Assembly (NCBI GenBank): GCA_009746045.1
Contig: RPFO01000495.1
Location: 18,707 to 82,706 of the forward strand
Length of the DNA: 64,000 nt
DNA from: Mesostigma viride
Taxonomy: Eukaryota > Streptophyta > Mesostigmatophyceae > Mesostigmatales > Mesostigmataceae
Reading direction: 5' to 3'
Shown here piece by piece: positions 1 through 7,855 of this stretch. The notes beneath the pieces are model-generated. The model was not told the DNA's origin and did no database searches. It saw nothing but the letters and a program-made list of their open reading frames with translations. Made by a program: the position numbers and the translations under genes. Position 1 is the stretch's first letter; every line of letters starts with the position of its first letter.

Positions 1-84
1 ATCCCCTTGGTTGATCAACCAGGTGATTTTTGGTGGCAGCGGGGCCATATACTCTTCTTGGCGTTTTTCATCCATGGCATGTCA

Positions 85-1409
85 ACCAACGCATGCATGC
101 CAGCCCCTCCCACACCCACGCACACATGTTAGCTATACCCCACAAACCCACGCATGGATTCCAGCCACCCCCCACATGCCCGCATGCATGCCAGCCACCC
201 CACCAATCCACGCACGCATGCCAGCCACCCCCACACCCACGCACGCATGCCAGCCACCCCACAACCCACTTATGCATTCCAGCAACCCCCACAGCCACTT
301 ACGCATGCCAGCCACCCCCCACCCCCACGCACGCATGGCAGCCACCCCACGAACCCACGCACGCGTGCCAGCCCCCCCTTAAAACCACGCATGCATGGCA
401 GCTCCCCACCACACCCACGCATGCATGCCACTCCCCCGCCAACCACCCACGCATGCCAGCCCCCCGACACACGCATGGCAGCCCCCCCCACACCCACGCA
501 CGCATGCCAGCCCTACCCCACATGCAGGCATGCATGCCAGCCACCCCCCACACCCACGCATGCATGCCAGCCCCTCCCACACCCACGCCCGCATGCCAGC
601 TACCCCACAAACCCACGCATGCATGCCAGCGACCCCCCACATGCACGCATGCATGCAAGCCACCCCACCAACCCACGCACGCATGCCAGCCCATCACAAA
701 CCCACTTATGCATGCCAGCCACCCCCCACACCCACGTACGCATGCCGGCCACCCCACACACCCACGCACGCATGGCAGCCACCCCACCAACCCACACACG
801 CGTGCCAGCCCCCCCTAACCCCACGCATGCATGGCAGCCCCCCACCACACCCACGCATGCATGCCACTCCCCCCCACACCCACGCACGCATGCGAGCCCC
901 CCCACACACCCACGCACGCATGCGAGCCCCCCCACACACCCACGCACGCATGCCAGCCCCACCCCACATGCAGGCATGCATGCCAGCCATCCCCCACACC
1001 CACGCATGCATGCCAGCCCCTCCCACACCCACGCCTGCATGCCAGCTACCCCACAAACCCACGCATGCATGCCAGCGACCCCCCACATGCACGCATGCAT
1101 GCCAGCCACCCCACCAACCCACGCACACATGCCAGCCCATCACAAACCCACTTATGCATGCCAGCCACCCCCCACACCCACGTACACATGCCAGCCACCC
1201 CACACACCCACGCACGCATGGCAGCCACCCCACGAACCCACACACGCGTGCCAGCCCCCCCTAACCCCACGCATGCATGGCAGCCCCCCACCACACCCAC
1301 GCATGCATGCCACTCCCCCCCACACCCACGCACGCATGCGAGCCCCCCCCACACCCACGCACGCATGCGAGGCCCCCCCACACCCACACAAGCATGCCAG
1401 CCCCCCCCC
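85..1409 (+). repeat. C-rich ~30-bp minisatellite, unit 1
   Basis: About 44 monomers of 29-32 bp. A typical monomer is ACGCATGCATGCCAGCC followed by a C-rich stretch such as ACCCCCCACACCC. Monomer variants recur in a fixed order, giving a higher-order repeat of about 436-445 bp; for example the CACATGCAGGCATGC variant occurs at about 529 and 965. The plus strand is C-rich and the minus strand carries several G runs per monomer, so the minus strand could form G-quadruplexes. GCATGCATGC is palindromic and alternates purine and pyrimidine. The period is a multiple of three and stop codons are rare, so long open frames on both strands are a by-product and I do not call a gene. Confidence 0.95.
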
Positions 1410-2040
1410 ATGAAGTCATAGTGGGCACCACGGAGTCATGCTATGATTTAATTTTTTCAATTTAATAATGGGAATGACGGATGGTGCATGTGTGAACAAA
1501 GGAATGAAAGGATTGCCACTCAATGAATATTAATTAATGATGAAAATGGGAGTTTGCATGGGAGTGTTTGGTCCTTATGGCTGGCTTGCAAAAAGCAGTA
1601 CCCAAATTTCGAAGTATTTGACAGCGAAATATCTGTAAAGTATATCGCATGGTATAATTAATTAATGAATGGTACGCTGAAATTCATTGTGCGGGCTCTC
1701 TCTGCATGTGATAAACAATTTTAGCTTTGAGGGCATGCAACAAGACATGCTAGCATTAAAATGAAATTAAATTATAACATGACTAGTTGGGAGATCATGT
1801 ACGACATGTAGCATAATTACGTACATGGCCACAATTGTGCCAATCAGGGCCCTCCTCTAGGTAGACTGTGCTAGGCAATTACAATTAGACAAATAAGGTC
1901 ATTCAAAAAGGTTTAAGTCTTCACCTACCTCCATCCATCCAGCAAGGGAATATGTTAGCCAGTGCTACATGATGATCTCCCAACGGAGTCATGTTATGAT
2001 GCGAAATAGTTCAGGATAAAATTTGTCAGAATTTCACTGG
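1410..2040 (+). repeat. AT-rich spacer front (B block), unit 1
   Basis: AT-rich sequence with no credible gene, present in every unit except unit 4. An 18-base direct repeat with one mismatch, ACGGAGTCATG(C/T)TATGAT, lies at 1430-1447 and 1983-2000 and encloses 535 bp. Inside is a diverged relative of the K module (about 1598-1695). The alpha/beta diagnostic site lies near 1917. I see no promoter motif that I can defend. Confidence 0.8.
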
Positions 2041-2110
2041 CGATACGAACGTAACGAAATTTCCAAGTATGCGACGCCGAAATATCATTGTTGTATCGAA
2101 TGGTATGCTG
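2003..2110 (+). repeat. K module 1, unit 1
   Basis: First copy of a dispersed module whose core CGATACGAACGTAACGAAAT continues into TTCCAAGTAT (core 2041-2070). It is followed by CGCCGAAATATC and ends in ATGGTATGCTGAAATTC. Related copies lie at about 2111-2260 and 3000-3105. It is missing from units 9, 10 and 13, where the first and second modules are fused. Confidence 0.8.
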
Positions 2111-2156
2111 AAATTCATTGTGGTTGTTTGGAATAAACGTACACCTATTTACCTGG

Positions 2157-2262
2157 AAATTCATTGTGGTTCTGTCCGAGCTGACAAATTTGTCAGAAAT
2201 TTCATTTTCGATACGAACGTGACGAAATTTCCAAGTATCTCACGCTCGGAGAGCTTCCACGG
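2157..2262 (+). repeat. K module 2 with 16-bp palindrome, unit 1
   Basis: Second module, core 2209-2238 with GTGACG in place of GTAACG. It contains the perfect palindrome CTGACAAATTTGTCAG at 2181-2196. Present in all units; in units 9, 10 and 13 the palindrome is damaged. In alpha units AAATTCATTGTGGTT occurs twice just upstream (about 2111 and 2157), enclosing the 47-bp duplication. Confidence 0.8.
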
Positions 2263-2439
2263 TGTTCACGGGGAAGGGTCCGTTGCGCGTGGCGCACGGC
2301 GGCGGTTCGTCCCGGTCGGAATCGTCCGCTCGCGCGTCCTCCGTGGAAGGGTCTTGGCGCGTCGCGCGGGCCGGTGCGGTTGGCGCCCAGAAGGTCGACT
2401 ATCGGCCTCTGGGCCGCTAGCGGCGAGTCACGTCCTCTC

Positions 2440-2479
2440 AAGTCGGGGAGGGGGGGCGATAGCCCCCCCTCCCCCACTT
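2440..2479 (+). other. G/C stem-loop followed by T tract, unit 1
   Basis: Inverted repeat with 18-base arms, 17 paired and one C/C mismatch (2444 with 2475), and a 4-base GATA loop at 2458-2461. A run of six T at 2478-2483 follows, partly in the stem. It resembles an intrinsic or Pol III type terminator, but is more likely a fold-back relic in eukaryotic DNA. Copies: 7165, 11304, 20540, 24504, 28468, 32428, 37294, 41297, 45810, 49950, 54803, 58607 and 62515. In units 5 and 12 the C run is one shorter; in unit 15 the left G run is shorter; in unit 4 (16409) the right arm is gone. Confidence 0.75.
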
Positions 2480-2656
2480 TTTTCTTGTCCCCTACTAGTA
2501 ACTACGATTTATGACGCCCGAAAACTTTGGCCGCGGCCGTAGGCCGAAGGTGGGGCCGTCCCCCGCGCCCCCTAGCGCGGGAGCGGACGACGTCCAGGAC
2601 CGTTGCGAGATGGCCAATCGGCGTAGTACAAAGAAAATCCCCAAACCTTGGAGATC

Positions 2657-2670
2657 GAGTCTCAGGAAGT
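2657..2670 (+). other. 14-base hypervariable site, unit 1
   Basis: Between constant flanks (CCTTGGAGATC and CTGAACGGGTGCTG) the 14 bases take six forms across 15 units. GAGTCTCAGGAAGT in units 1, 2, 4, 5, 11, 13, 14, 15; GACTGTCACAAGTT in 3 (11521); GACTGTCACAAAGT in 6 (24720); GAGTCTCAGGAATT in 7 (28685); GATTCTCGAGTTTC in 8, 9, 12 (32644, 37510, 50165); GAGTCTCACATCTC in 10 (41514). The flanks hardly change. Confidence 0.8.
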
Positions 2671-2999
2671 CTGAACGGGTGCTGAAACGCTGAACATGTT
2701 CAGACTTTTGCGGGCAGGTGGGGCGTCTCGCCAATCCGCGCGGCCTCAGGAATTACGGCGCGTTGACTCTTTTAAACGTCAAACAAGCTACTGGCGAATG
2801 GATCTCTCCTCAAACTTTTCAGTGTTTCCCGTTGCACCACTTTGGACAAGGGGACCAACCGGTGCACGCCGTTTCGAATTACGCGCTCGAGGTTAGGGCC
2901 ACAACGTGAATGGAATGCGATTTTCTGAACGGATGGATCAAATTTGCAGGACGGGTGGAAGGTTCAGAGCCGAACTGGCGTTCAGTCAGGGTGGGGTGA

Positions 3000-3105
3000 A
3001 ATAGTTCAGGCCGAAATTTGGCACATTTTCAATGGAAATACGAACGTAACGAAATTTCCAAGTATCTTCCACCGAAATATCTCTAAAGTATATCGCATGG
3101 TATAA
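3000..3105 (+). repeat. K module 3, unit 1 (long-tail marker)
   Basis: Third module, GAAATAGTTCAGG to CGCATGGTATAATCG, core about 3036-3065. It is present in units 1, 2, 4, 11, 13, 14 and 15, partly in unit 3, and absent from units 5, 6, 8, 9, 10 and 12, which read GCGAAATAGCAGTGGGAACT straight into the E block. Confidence 0.8.
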
Positions 3106-3379
3106 TCGCATGGAAAAAAGTCTTGCTGGGCAGTGGGAACTGGGAATTATTGGCAAAGCGTGCGGCATGCTCGGGGCGAAAAACAAAGTGACGTGCTGCG
3201 CGAGCAATTTTCCTTGTGCTGGCTGGCGATGGCAGGCAACGTAGGCTAGAAAATTGGGATGGGGAATGCGCAGCCATGGTTTTATACGTCAAAATTTTAT
3301 GTTTGAAGAGCAAGTGCGAAATTTTATGAGCTGGAGGTGCGTCAACGGAGTGATACCTGCGTGGGAGAGGTCCGTGTCG

Positions 3380-3760
3380 CTATGGCGACCTGGAAATGGA
3401 ATGTCGTTGTAGATTTAGGTATTGTAGTATCATGCTTAACTGCTTTACGTATTGGGTGCCTAGTGAAATCAGTTTGCTGTTCGTGGAAGGCTTGGGGTGT
3501 GGCCAACGAGCTTCTGCTGTCGCCACATCATATTGGAAAGAACGCTGGATTTTTTGCCACGGGACGTAACCGGCGATGCCGATGGTGAGGCGTTTGTTTC
3601 GATGACCGGGGTAGTACCTGCTCTCTTTCTGATGCATTTTCATGGTTGCGTTCTTTCCATTTCGCCGAATCCACCTAGTCGCAGCAAAGACATAGCGTAG
3701 CAAGGGTCTGCGTTTTATTTTCTTAGCCGTGCAGGACGCCATCTTCATGGTCCTTCGCAT
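3380..3760 (-). CDS. Hypothetical 126-codon ORF, antisense in E block
   Basis: The longest ATG-started frame outside the low-complexity repeat. It begins MRRTMKMAS, is very basic, and has no domain, signal peptide or membrane segment that I recognise. It is kept at the same length in most units because the E block is nearly invariant. In unit 7 the micro-inversion removes its start and leaves 107 codons. Copies elsewhere: 8105-8485, 12185-12565, 17341-17721, 21350-21730, 25316-25696, 33240-33620, 38106-38486, 42111-42491, 46749-47129, 50747-51127, 55742-56122 and 59545-59925. It is most likely a chance frame. Confidence 0.12.
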   Translation of the reverse strand: MRRTMKMASCTAKKIKRRPLLRYVFAATRWIRRNGKNATMKMHQKESRYYPGHRNKRLTIGIAGYVPWQKIQRSFQYDVATAEARWPHPKPSTNSKLISLGTQYVKQLSMILQYLNLQRHSISRSP

Positions 3761-4270
3761 GTCCTGTGTGAACGTCCGTTGCCCAAGGATCTGTGATGCT
3801 TTTTTCTGGAATATACTGGGCGGTGAAAGCCCCTCTGGATGCTTGCCTGGTCACGGGTTTGGGGCGTCATTTACTGCTGTACTGGCTGACATTCATGGTG
3901 CTTTCTGCGTAAGCTGACTTGCTTCGCACGTGGATTTTGACTGGACTGAAGAGCGCGTCTGGTAGCATGTTTACGTGGTGTATAAGGTGATCAATCAACC
4001 ATTTGTTTATAGAAGGTGTGACAATAGAAGGTGTGTTATATATTTCTTCATCAAGCATGTCAAAAGTAATCTCCACTCGCTTACAACCTGAATTTTGCTT
4101 TGCTGGGTCTGCTGTGTTTGTGTCTCACTGTGCAGGCTATCCCCTTGGTTGATCAACCAGGTGATTTTTGGTGGCAGCGGGGCCATATACTCTTCTTGGC
4201 GTTTTTCATCCATGGCATGTCAACCAACGCATGCATGCCAGCCCCTCCCACACCCACGCACACATGTTAG
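3747..4270 (+). CDS. Hypothetical spliced small protein, E block into next unit (98 codons)
   Basis: If the 3909-4135 intron is removed, the frame from ATG 3747 stays open for 54 codons in exon 1, joins in phase 0, and continues for 44 codons into the start of the next minisatellite, ending at TAG 4268-4270. Exon 1 encodes a stretch with GGESPSGCLPGHGFGASFT; exon 2 begins AIPLVDQPGDFWWQRGHILF. I do not recognise the protein. The phase match may be chance (about one in three), and a noncoding RNA is at least as likely. The same arrangement recurs in every complete unit. Confidence 0.15.
3909..4135 (+). other. Candidate GT-AG intron (227 bp) at E/next-unit junction
   Basis: The donor TGC|GTAAGC at 3909 is close to the eukaryotic consensus. 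The acceptor at 4135 follows a pyrimidine-rich stretch (TGTGTTTGTGTCTCACTGTGCAG, 4113-4135). Both sites are kept at the same spacing in all units where they can be seen: 8634-8860, 12714-12940, 17870-18096, 21879-22105, 25845-26071, 29811-30037, 33769-33995, 38635-38861, 42640-42866, 47278-47504, 51276-51502, 56271-56497 and 60074-60300. Array homogenisation alone could keep them, so conservation does not prove use. Confidence 0.4.
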
Positions 4271-5547
4271 CTATACCCCACAAACCCACGCATGGATTCC
4301 AGCCACCCCCCACATGCCCGCATGCATGCCAGCCACCCCACCAATCCACGCACGCATGCCAGCCACCCCCACACCCACGCACGCATGCCAGCCACCCCAC
4401 AACCCACTTATGCATTCCAGCAACCCCCACAGCCACTTACGCATGCCAGCCACCCCCCACCCCCACGCACGCATGGCAGCCACCCCACGAACCCACGCAC
4501 GCGTGCCAGCCCCCCCTTAAAACCACGCATGCATGGCAGCTCCCCACCACACCCACGCATGCATGCCACTCCCCCCGCCAACCACCCACGCATGCCAGCC
4601 CCCCGACACACGCATGGCAGCCCCCCCCACACCCACGCACGCATGCCAGCCCTACCCCACATGCAGGCATGCATGCCAGCCACCCCCCACACCCACGCAT
4701 GCATGCCAGCCCCTCCCACACCCACGCCCGCATGCCAGCTACCCCACAAACCCACGCATGCATGCCAGCGACCCCCCACATGCACGCATGCATGCAAGCC
4801 ACCCCACCAACCCACGCACGCATGCCAGCCCATCACAAACCCACTTATGCATGCCAGCCACCCCCCACACCCACGTACGCATGCCGGCCACCCCACACAC
4901 CCACGCACGCATGGCAGCCACCCCACGAACCCACACACGCGTGCCAGCCCCCCCTAACCCCACGCATGCATGGCAGCCCCCCACCACACCCACGCATGCA
5001 TGCCACTCCCCCCCACACCCACGCACGCATGCGAGCCCCCCCACACACCCACGCACGCATGCGAGCCCCCCACACACCCACGCACGCATGCCAGCCCCAC
5101 CCCACATGCAGGCATGCATGCCAGCCATCCCCCACACCCACGCATGCATGCCAGCCCCTCCCACACCCACGCCTGCATGCCAGCTACCCCACAAACCCAC
5201 GCATGCATGCCAGCGACCCCCCACATGCACGCATGCATGCCAGCCACCCCACCAACCCACGCACACATGCCAGCCCATCACAAACCCACTTATGCATGCC
5301 AGCCACCCCCCACACCCACGTACACATGCCAGCCACCCCACACACCCACGCACGCATGGCAGCCACCCCACGAACCCACACACGCGTGCCAGCCACCCCC
5401 TAACCCCACGCATGCATGGCAGCCCCCCACCACACCCACGCATGCATGCCACTCCCCCCCACACCCACGCACGCATGCGAGCCCCCCCCACACCCACGCA
5501 CGCATGCGAGGCCCCCCCACACCCACACAAGCATGCCAGCCCCCCCC
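4223..5547 (+). repeat. C-rich minisatellite, unit 2
   Basis: 1325 bp, the same length and monomer order as unit 1 apart from small C-run changes and a few substitutions. Confidence 0.94.
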
Positions 5548-6248
5548 ATGAAGTCATAGTGGGCACCACGGAGTCATGCTATGATTTAATTTTTTCAATT
5601 TAATAATGGGAATGACGGATGGTGCATGTGTGAACAAAGGAATGAAAGGATTGCCACTCAATGAATATTAATTAATGATGAAAATGGGAGTTTGCATGGG
5701 AGTGTTTGGTCCTTATGGCTGGCTTGCAAAAAGCAGTACCCAAATTTCGAAGTATTTGACAGCGAAATATCTGTAAAGTATATCGCATGGTATAATTAAT
5801 TAATGAATGGTACGCTGAAATTCATTGTGCGGGCTCTCTCTGCATGTGATAAACAATTTTAGCTTTGAGGGCATGCAACAAGACATGCTAGCATTAAAAT
5901 GAAATTAAATTATAACATGACTAGTTGGGAGATCATGTACGACATGTAGCATAATTACGTACATGGCCACAATTGTGCCAATCAGGGCCCTCCTCTAGGT
6001 AGACTGTGCTAGGCAATTACAATTAGACAAATAAGGTCATTCAAAAAGGTTTAAGTCTTCACCTACCTCCATCCATCCAGCAAGGGAATATGTTAGCCAG
6101 TGCTACATGATGATCTCCCAACGGAGTCATGTTATGATGCGAAATAGTTCAGGATAAAATTTGTCAGAATTTCACTGGCGATACGAACGTAACGAAATTT
6201 CCAAGTATGCGACGCCGAAATATCATTGTTGTATCGAATGGTATGCTG

Positions 6249-6835
6249 CACTACATTTCGCCACCGCGGAAACCCAATTTATGCGAGAATGTGGTTCCGT
6301 CAATACGGCGGGGGTTACAAATTCAATTTCGAAGTTCGGCACCGTCGGATACCAGTAAAGCAACACTTGTTATCTAGAATCGCGCCATTTGGCATCAATT
6401 GGCCAGTTCTGAAAATTTGATGAAATCTCTAGTCCTTGGTCGAAGATTTCCCTCCGATTCCGATGACGAAATTTGAGTACGAATTTCTTAGTACAGTCCA
6501 CCGTTTTGTTCAGTTCAGTATATTCCCACGCCGCTTGCTGACCTGACGGAGGCCGAATTCGTACTGAACACTAGCGCAAGTGCGCTCGATACTAAAAATT
6601 GCTACTTCCGAGATGTCTGACGGAATTTCTGCTAGGTCCATGCTTTGGTACTGGACGGATGCTGATATTCACTGTGGCTCTGTCCGAACGAGGAAAATTG
6701 TCAGAAATCTACTCTCGATACGAACGTAACGAAATTTCCAAGTATCTGACGCTCGGAGACCTGCCACCGTTTTCCCCTACTTGACCGACCCACATTCCCC
6801 GCTAAAAAAGGTGTCCTAGGCGGCGAAATGTAGTG
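6249..6835. mobile_element. 587-bp nonautonomous inverted-repeat DNA transposon (CACTA-ended MITE-like), unit 2
   Basis: Present only in unit 2. It starts CACTACATTTCGCC and ends GGCGAAATGTAGTG, a perfect 14-bp terminal inverted repeat that continues imperfectly to about 22 bp. Other units give the empty site (ATGCTGAAATTC). The filled site reads CTG before and GAAATT after the element, so at most one base (G) is duplicated, while CACTA elements usually make 2-3 bp. The ends fit the CACTA (En/Spm) superfamily; the target duplication does not. No transposase frame is present. About 6660-6770 it carries its own K-module copy, at roughly 80 percent similarity by eye to the host unit's. Confidence 0.8.
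6658..6775 (+). repeat. K module carried inside the unit 2 transposon
   Basis: Reads GATGCTGATATTCACTGTGG, then the core CGATACGAACGTAACG at about 6716, then CTGACGCTCGGAGACCTGCC. It parallels K module 2 and the first bases of the GC core, but is clearly diverged from the array copies. Confidence 0.7.
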
Positions 6836-7855
6836 GAAATTCATTGTGGTTGTTTGGAATAAACGTACACCTATTTACCTGGAAATTCATTGTGGTTCTG
6901 TCCGAGCTGACAAATTTGTCAGAAATTTCATTTTCGATACGAACGTGACGAAATTTCCAAGTATCTCACGCTCGGAGAGCTTCCACGGTGTTCACGGGGA
7001 AGGGTCCGTTGCGCGTGGCGCACGGCGGCGGTTCGTCCCGGTCGGAATCGTCCGCTCGCGCGTCCTCCGGGAAGGGTCTTGGCGCGTCGCGCGGGCCGGT
7101 GCGGTTGGCGCCCAGAAGGTCGACTATCGGCCTCTGGGCCGCTAGCGGCGAGTCACGTCCTCTCAAGTCGGGGAGGGGGGGCGATAGCCCCCCCTCCCCC
7201 ACTTTTTTCTTGTCCCCTACTAGTAACTACGATTTATGACGCCCGAAAACTTTGGCCGCGGCCGTAGGCCGAAGGTGGGGCCGTCCCCCGCGCCCCCTAG
7301 CGCGGGAGCGGACGACGTCCAGGACCGTTGCGAGATGGCCAATCGGCGTAGTACAAAGAAAATCCCCAAACCTTGGAGATCGAGTCTCAGGAAGTCTGAA
7401 CGGGTGCTGAAACGCTGAACATGTTCAGACTTTTGCGGGCAGGTGGGGCGTCTCGCCAATCCGCGCGGCCTCAGGAATTACGGCGCGTTGACTCTTTTAA
7501 ACGTCAAACAAGCTACTGGCGAATGGATCTCTCCTCAAACTTTTCAGTGTTTCCCGTTGCACCACTTTGGACAAGGGGACCAACCGGTGCACGCCGTTTC
7601 GAATTACGCGCTCGAGGTTAGGGCCACAACGTGAATGGAATGCGATTTTCTGAACGGATGGATCAAATTTGCAGGACGGGTGGAAGGTTCAGAGCCGAAC
7701 TGGCGTTCAGTCAGGGTGGGGTGAAATAGTTCAGGCCGAAATTTGGCACATTTTCAATGGAAATACGAACGTAACGAAATTTCCAAGTATCTTCCACCGA
7801 AATATCTCTAAAGTATATCGCATGGTATAATCGCATGGAAAAAAGTCTTGCTGGG

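Larger units (their letters stand above)
2237..2740 (+). other. CpG-dense GC-rich core, unit 1 (possible CpG island)
   Basis: About 500 bp of strongly GC-rich, CpG-dense sequence between AT-rich flanks, with many short inverted repeats. They include the G/C stem-loop at 2440-2479, CCCGCGC/GCGCGGG at 2562-2568 and 2575-2581, and a 10-base arm pair at 2667-2676 and 2698-2707 that includes the palindrome CTGAACATGTTCAG (2690-2703). The composition would fit a promoter-like CpG island or a structured RNA; nothing proves either. It recurs in every unit. An open frame of up to 157 codons crosses it but also crosses the stem-loop and K modules, and varies between units, so I do not call it. Confidence 0.55.
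1..4138 (+). repeat. Macrosatellite unit 1 (4138 bp, alpha front, long tail)
   Basis: This is the reference copy for the array. Minisatellite 85-1409, spacer 1410-3130, E block 3131-4222 (which runs 84 bases into unit 2). The spacer has the alpha marks: AAGTCTTCAC near 1917 and a 47-bp tandem duplication near 2111-2170. After the G/C stem-loop it reads CTACTAGTAAC, and it has the long tail with K module 3. The bases just upstream of the unit start are outside the window. Nothing in it resembles a known protein family. Confidence 0.95.
3131..4222 (+). repeat. E block, unit 1 (1092 bp, near invariant)
   Basis: From CAGTGGGAACTGGG to the base before the next minisatellite. Copies in twelve units have exactly 1092 bp and very few substitutions. 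It contains small open frames only: a plus frame from GTG at 3337 (83 codons, or 68 from ATG 3382) with a hydrophobic stretch, and a minus frame of 126 codons. A good intron candidate lies at 3909-4135. The palindrome TGGTTGATCAACCA at 4146-4159 lies just before the minisatellite. I recognise no protein or RNA family in it. Confidence 0.85.

Noticed and set aside
85-1409. CRISPR array (regular ~30-bp repeats)
   Set aside because: Monomers abut each other without unrelated spacers, and the setting is eukaryotic satellite DNA.
85-1409. Telomeric or centromeric short satellite
   Set aside because: The monomer is not a TTAGGG-type repeat and not a 150-180 bp satellite; it is only one part of a larger unit.
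30-1465. Long Pro/His/Thr-rich and Trp/Gly/Cys-rich open frames as protein genes
   Set aside because: They exist in several frames on both strands at once, begin mostly at non-ATG codons, and follow from a stop-poor repeat with a period of three. C-run indels change their frames between units.
2296-2330. tRNA or SINE promoter boxes (GGTTCGTCCC resembles a B box)
   Set aside because: The match to the B-box consensus is imperfect, no cloverleaf or credible A box at the right distance is visible, and there is no A-rich tail.
2069-2542. 157-codon frame through K modules and the GC core
   Set aside because: It runs through the G/C stem-loop and repeat modules, and changes start, length and sequence between units by indels. 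It also lies on a composition boundary, with no known domain.
3337-3588. 83-codon plus-strand frame with a hydrophobic stretch in E
   Set aside because: It needs a GTG start; the ATG version has 68 codons. No signal or family is recognisable, and it overlaps the antisense frame.
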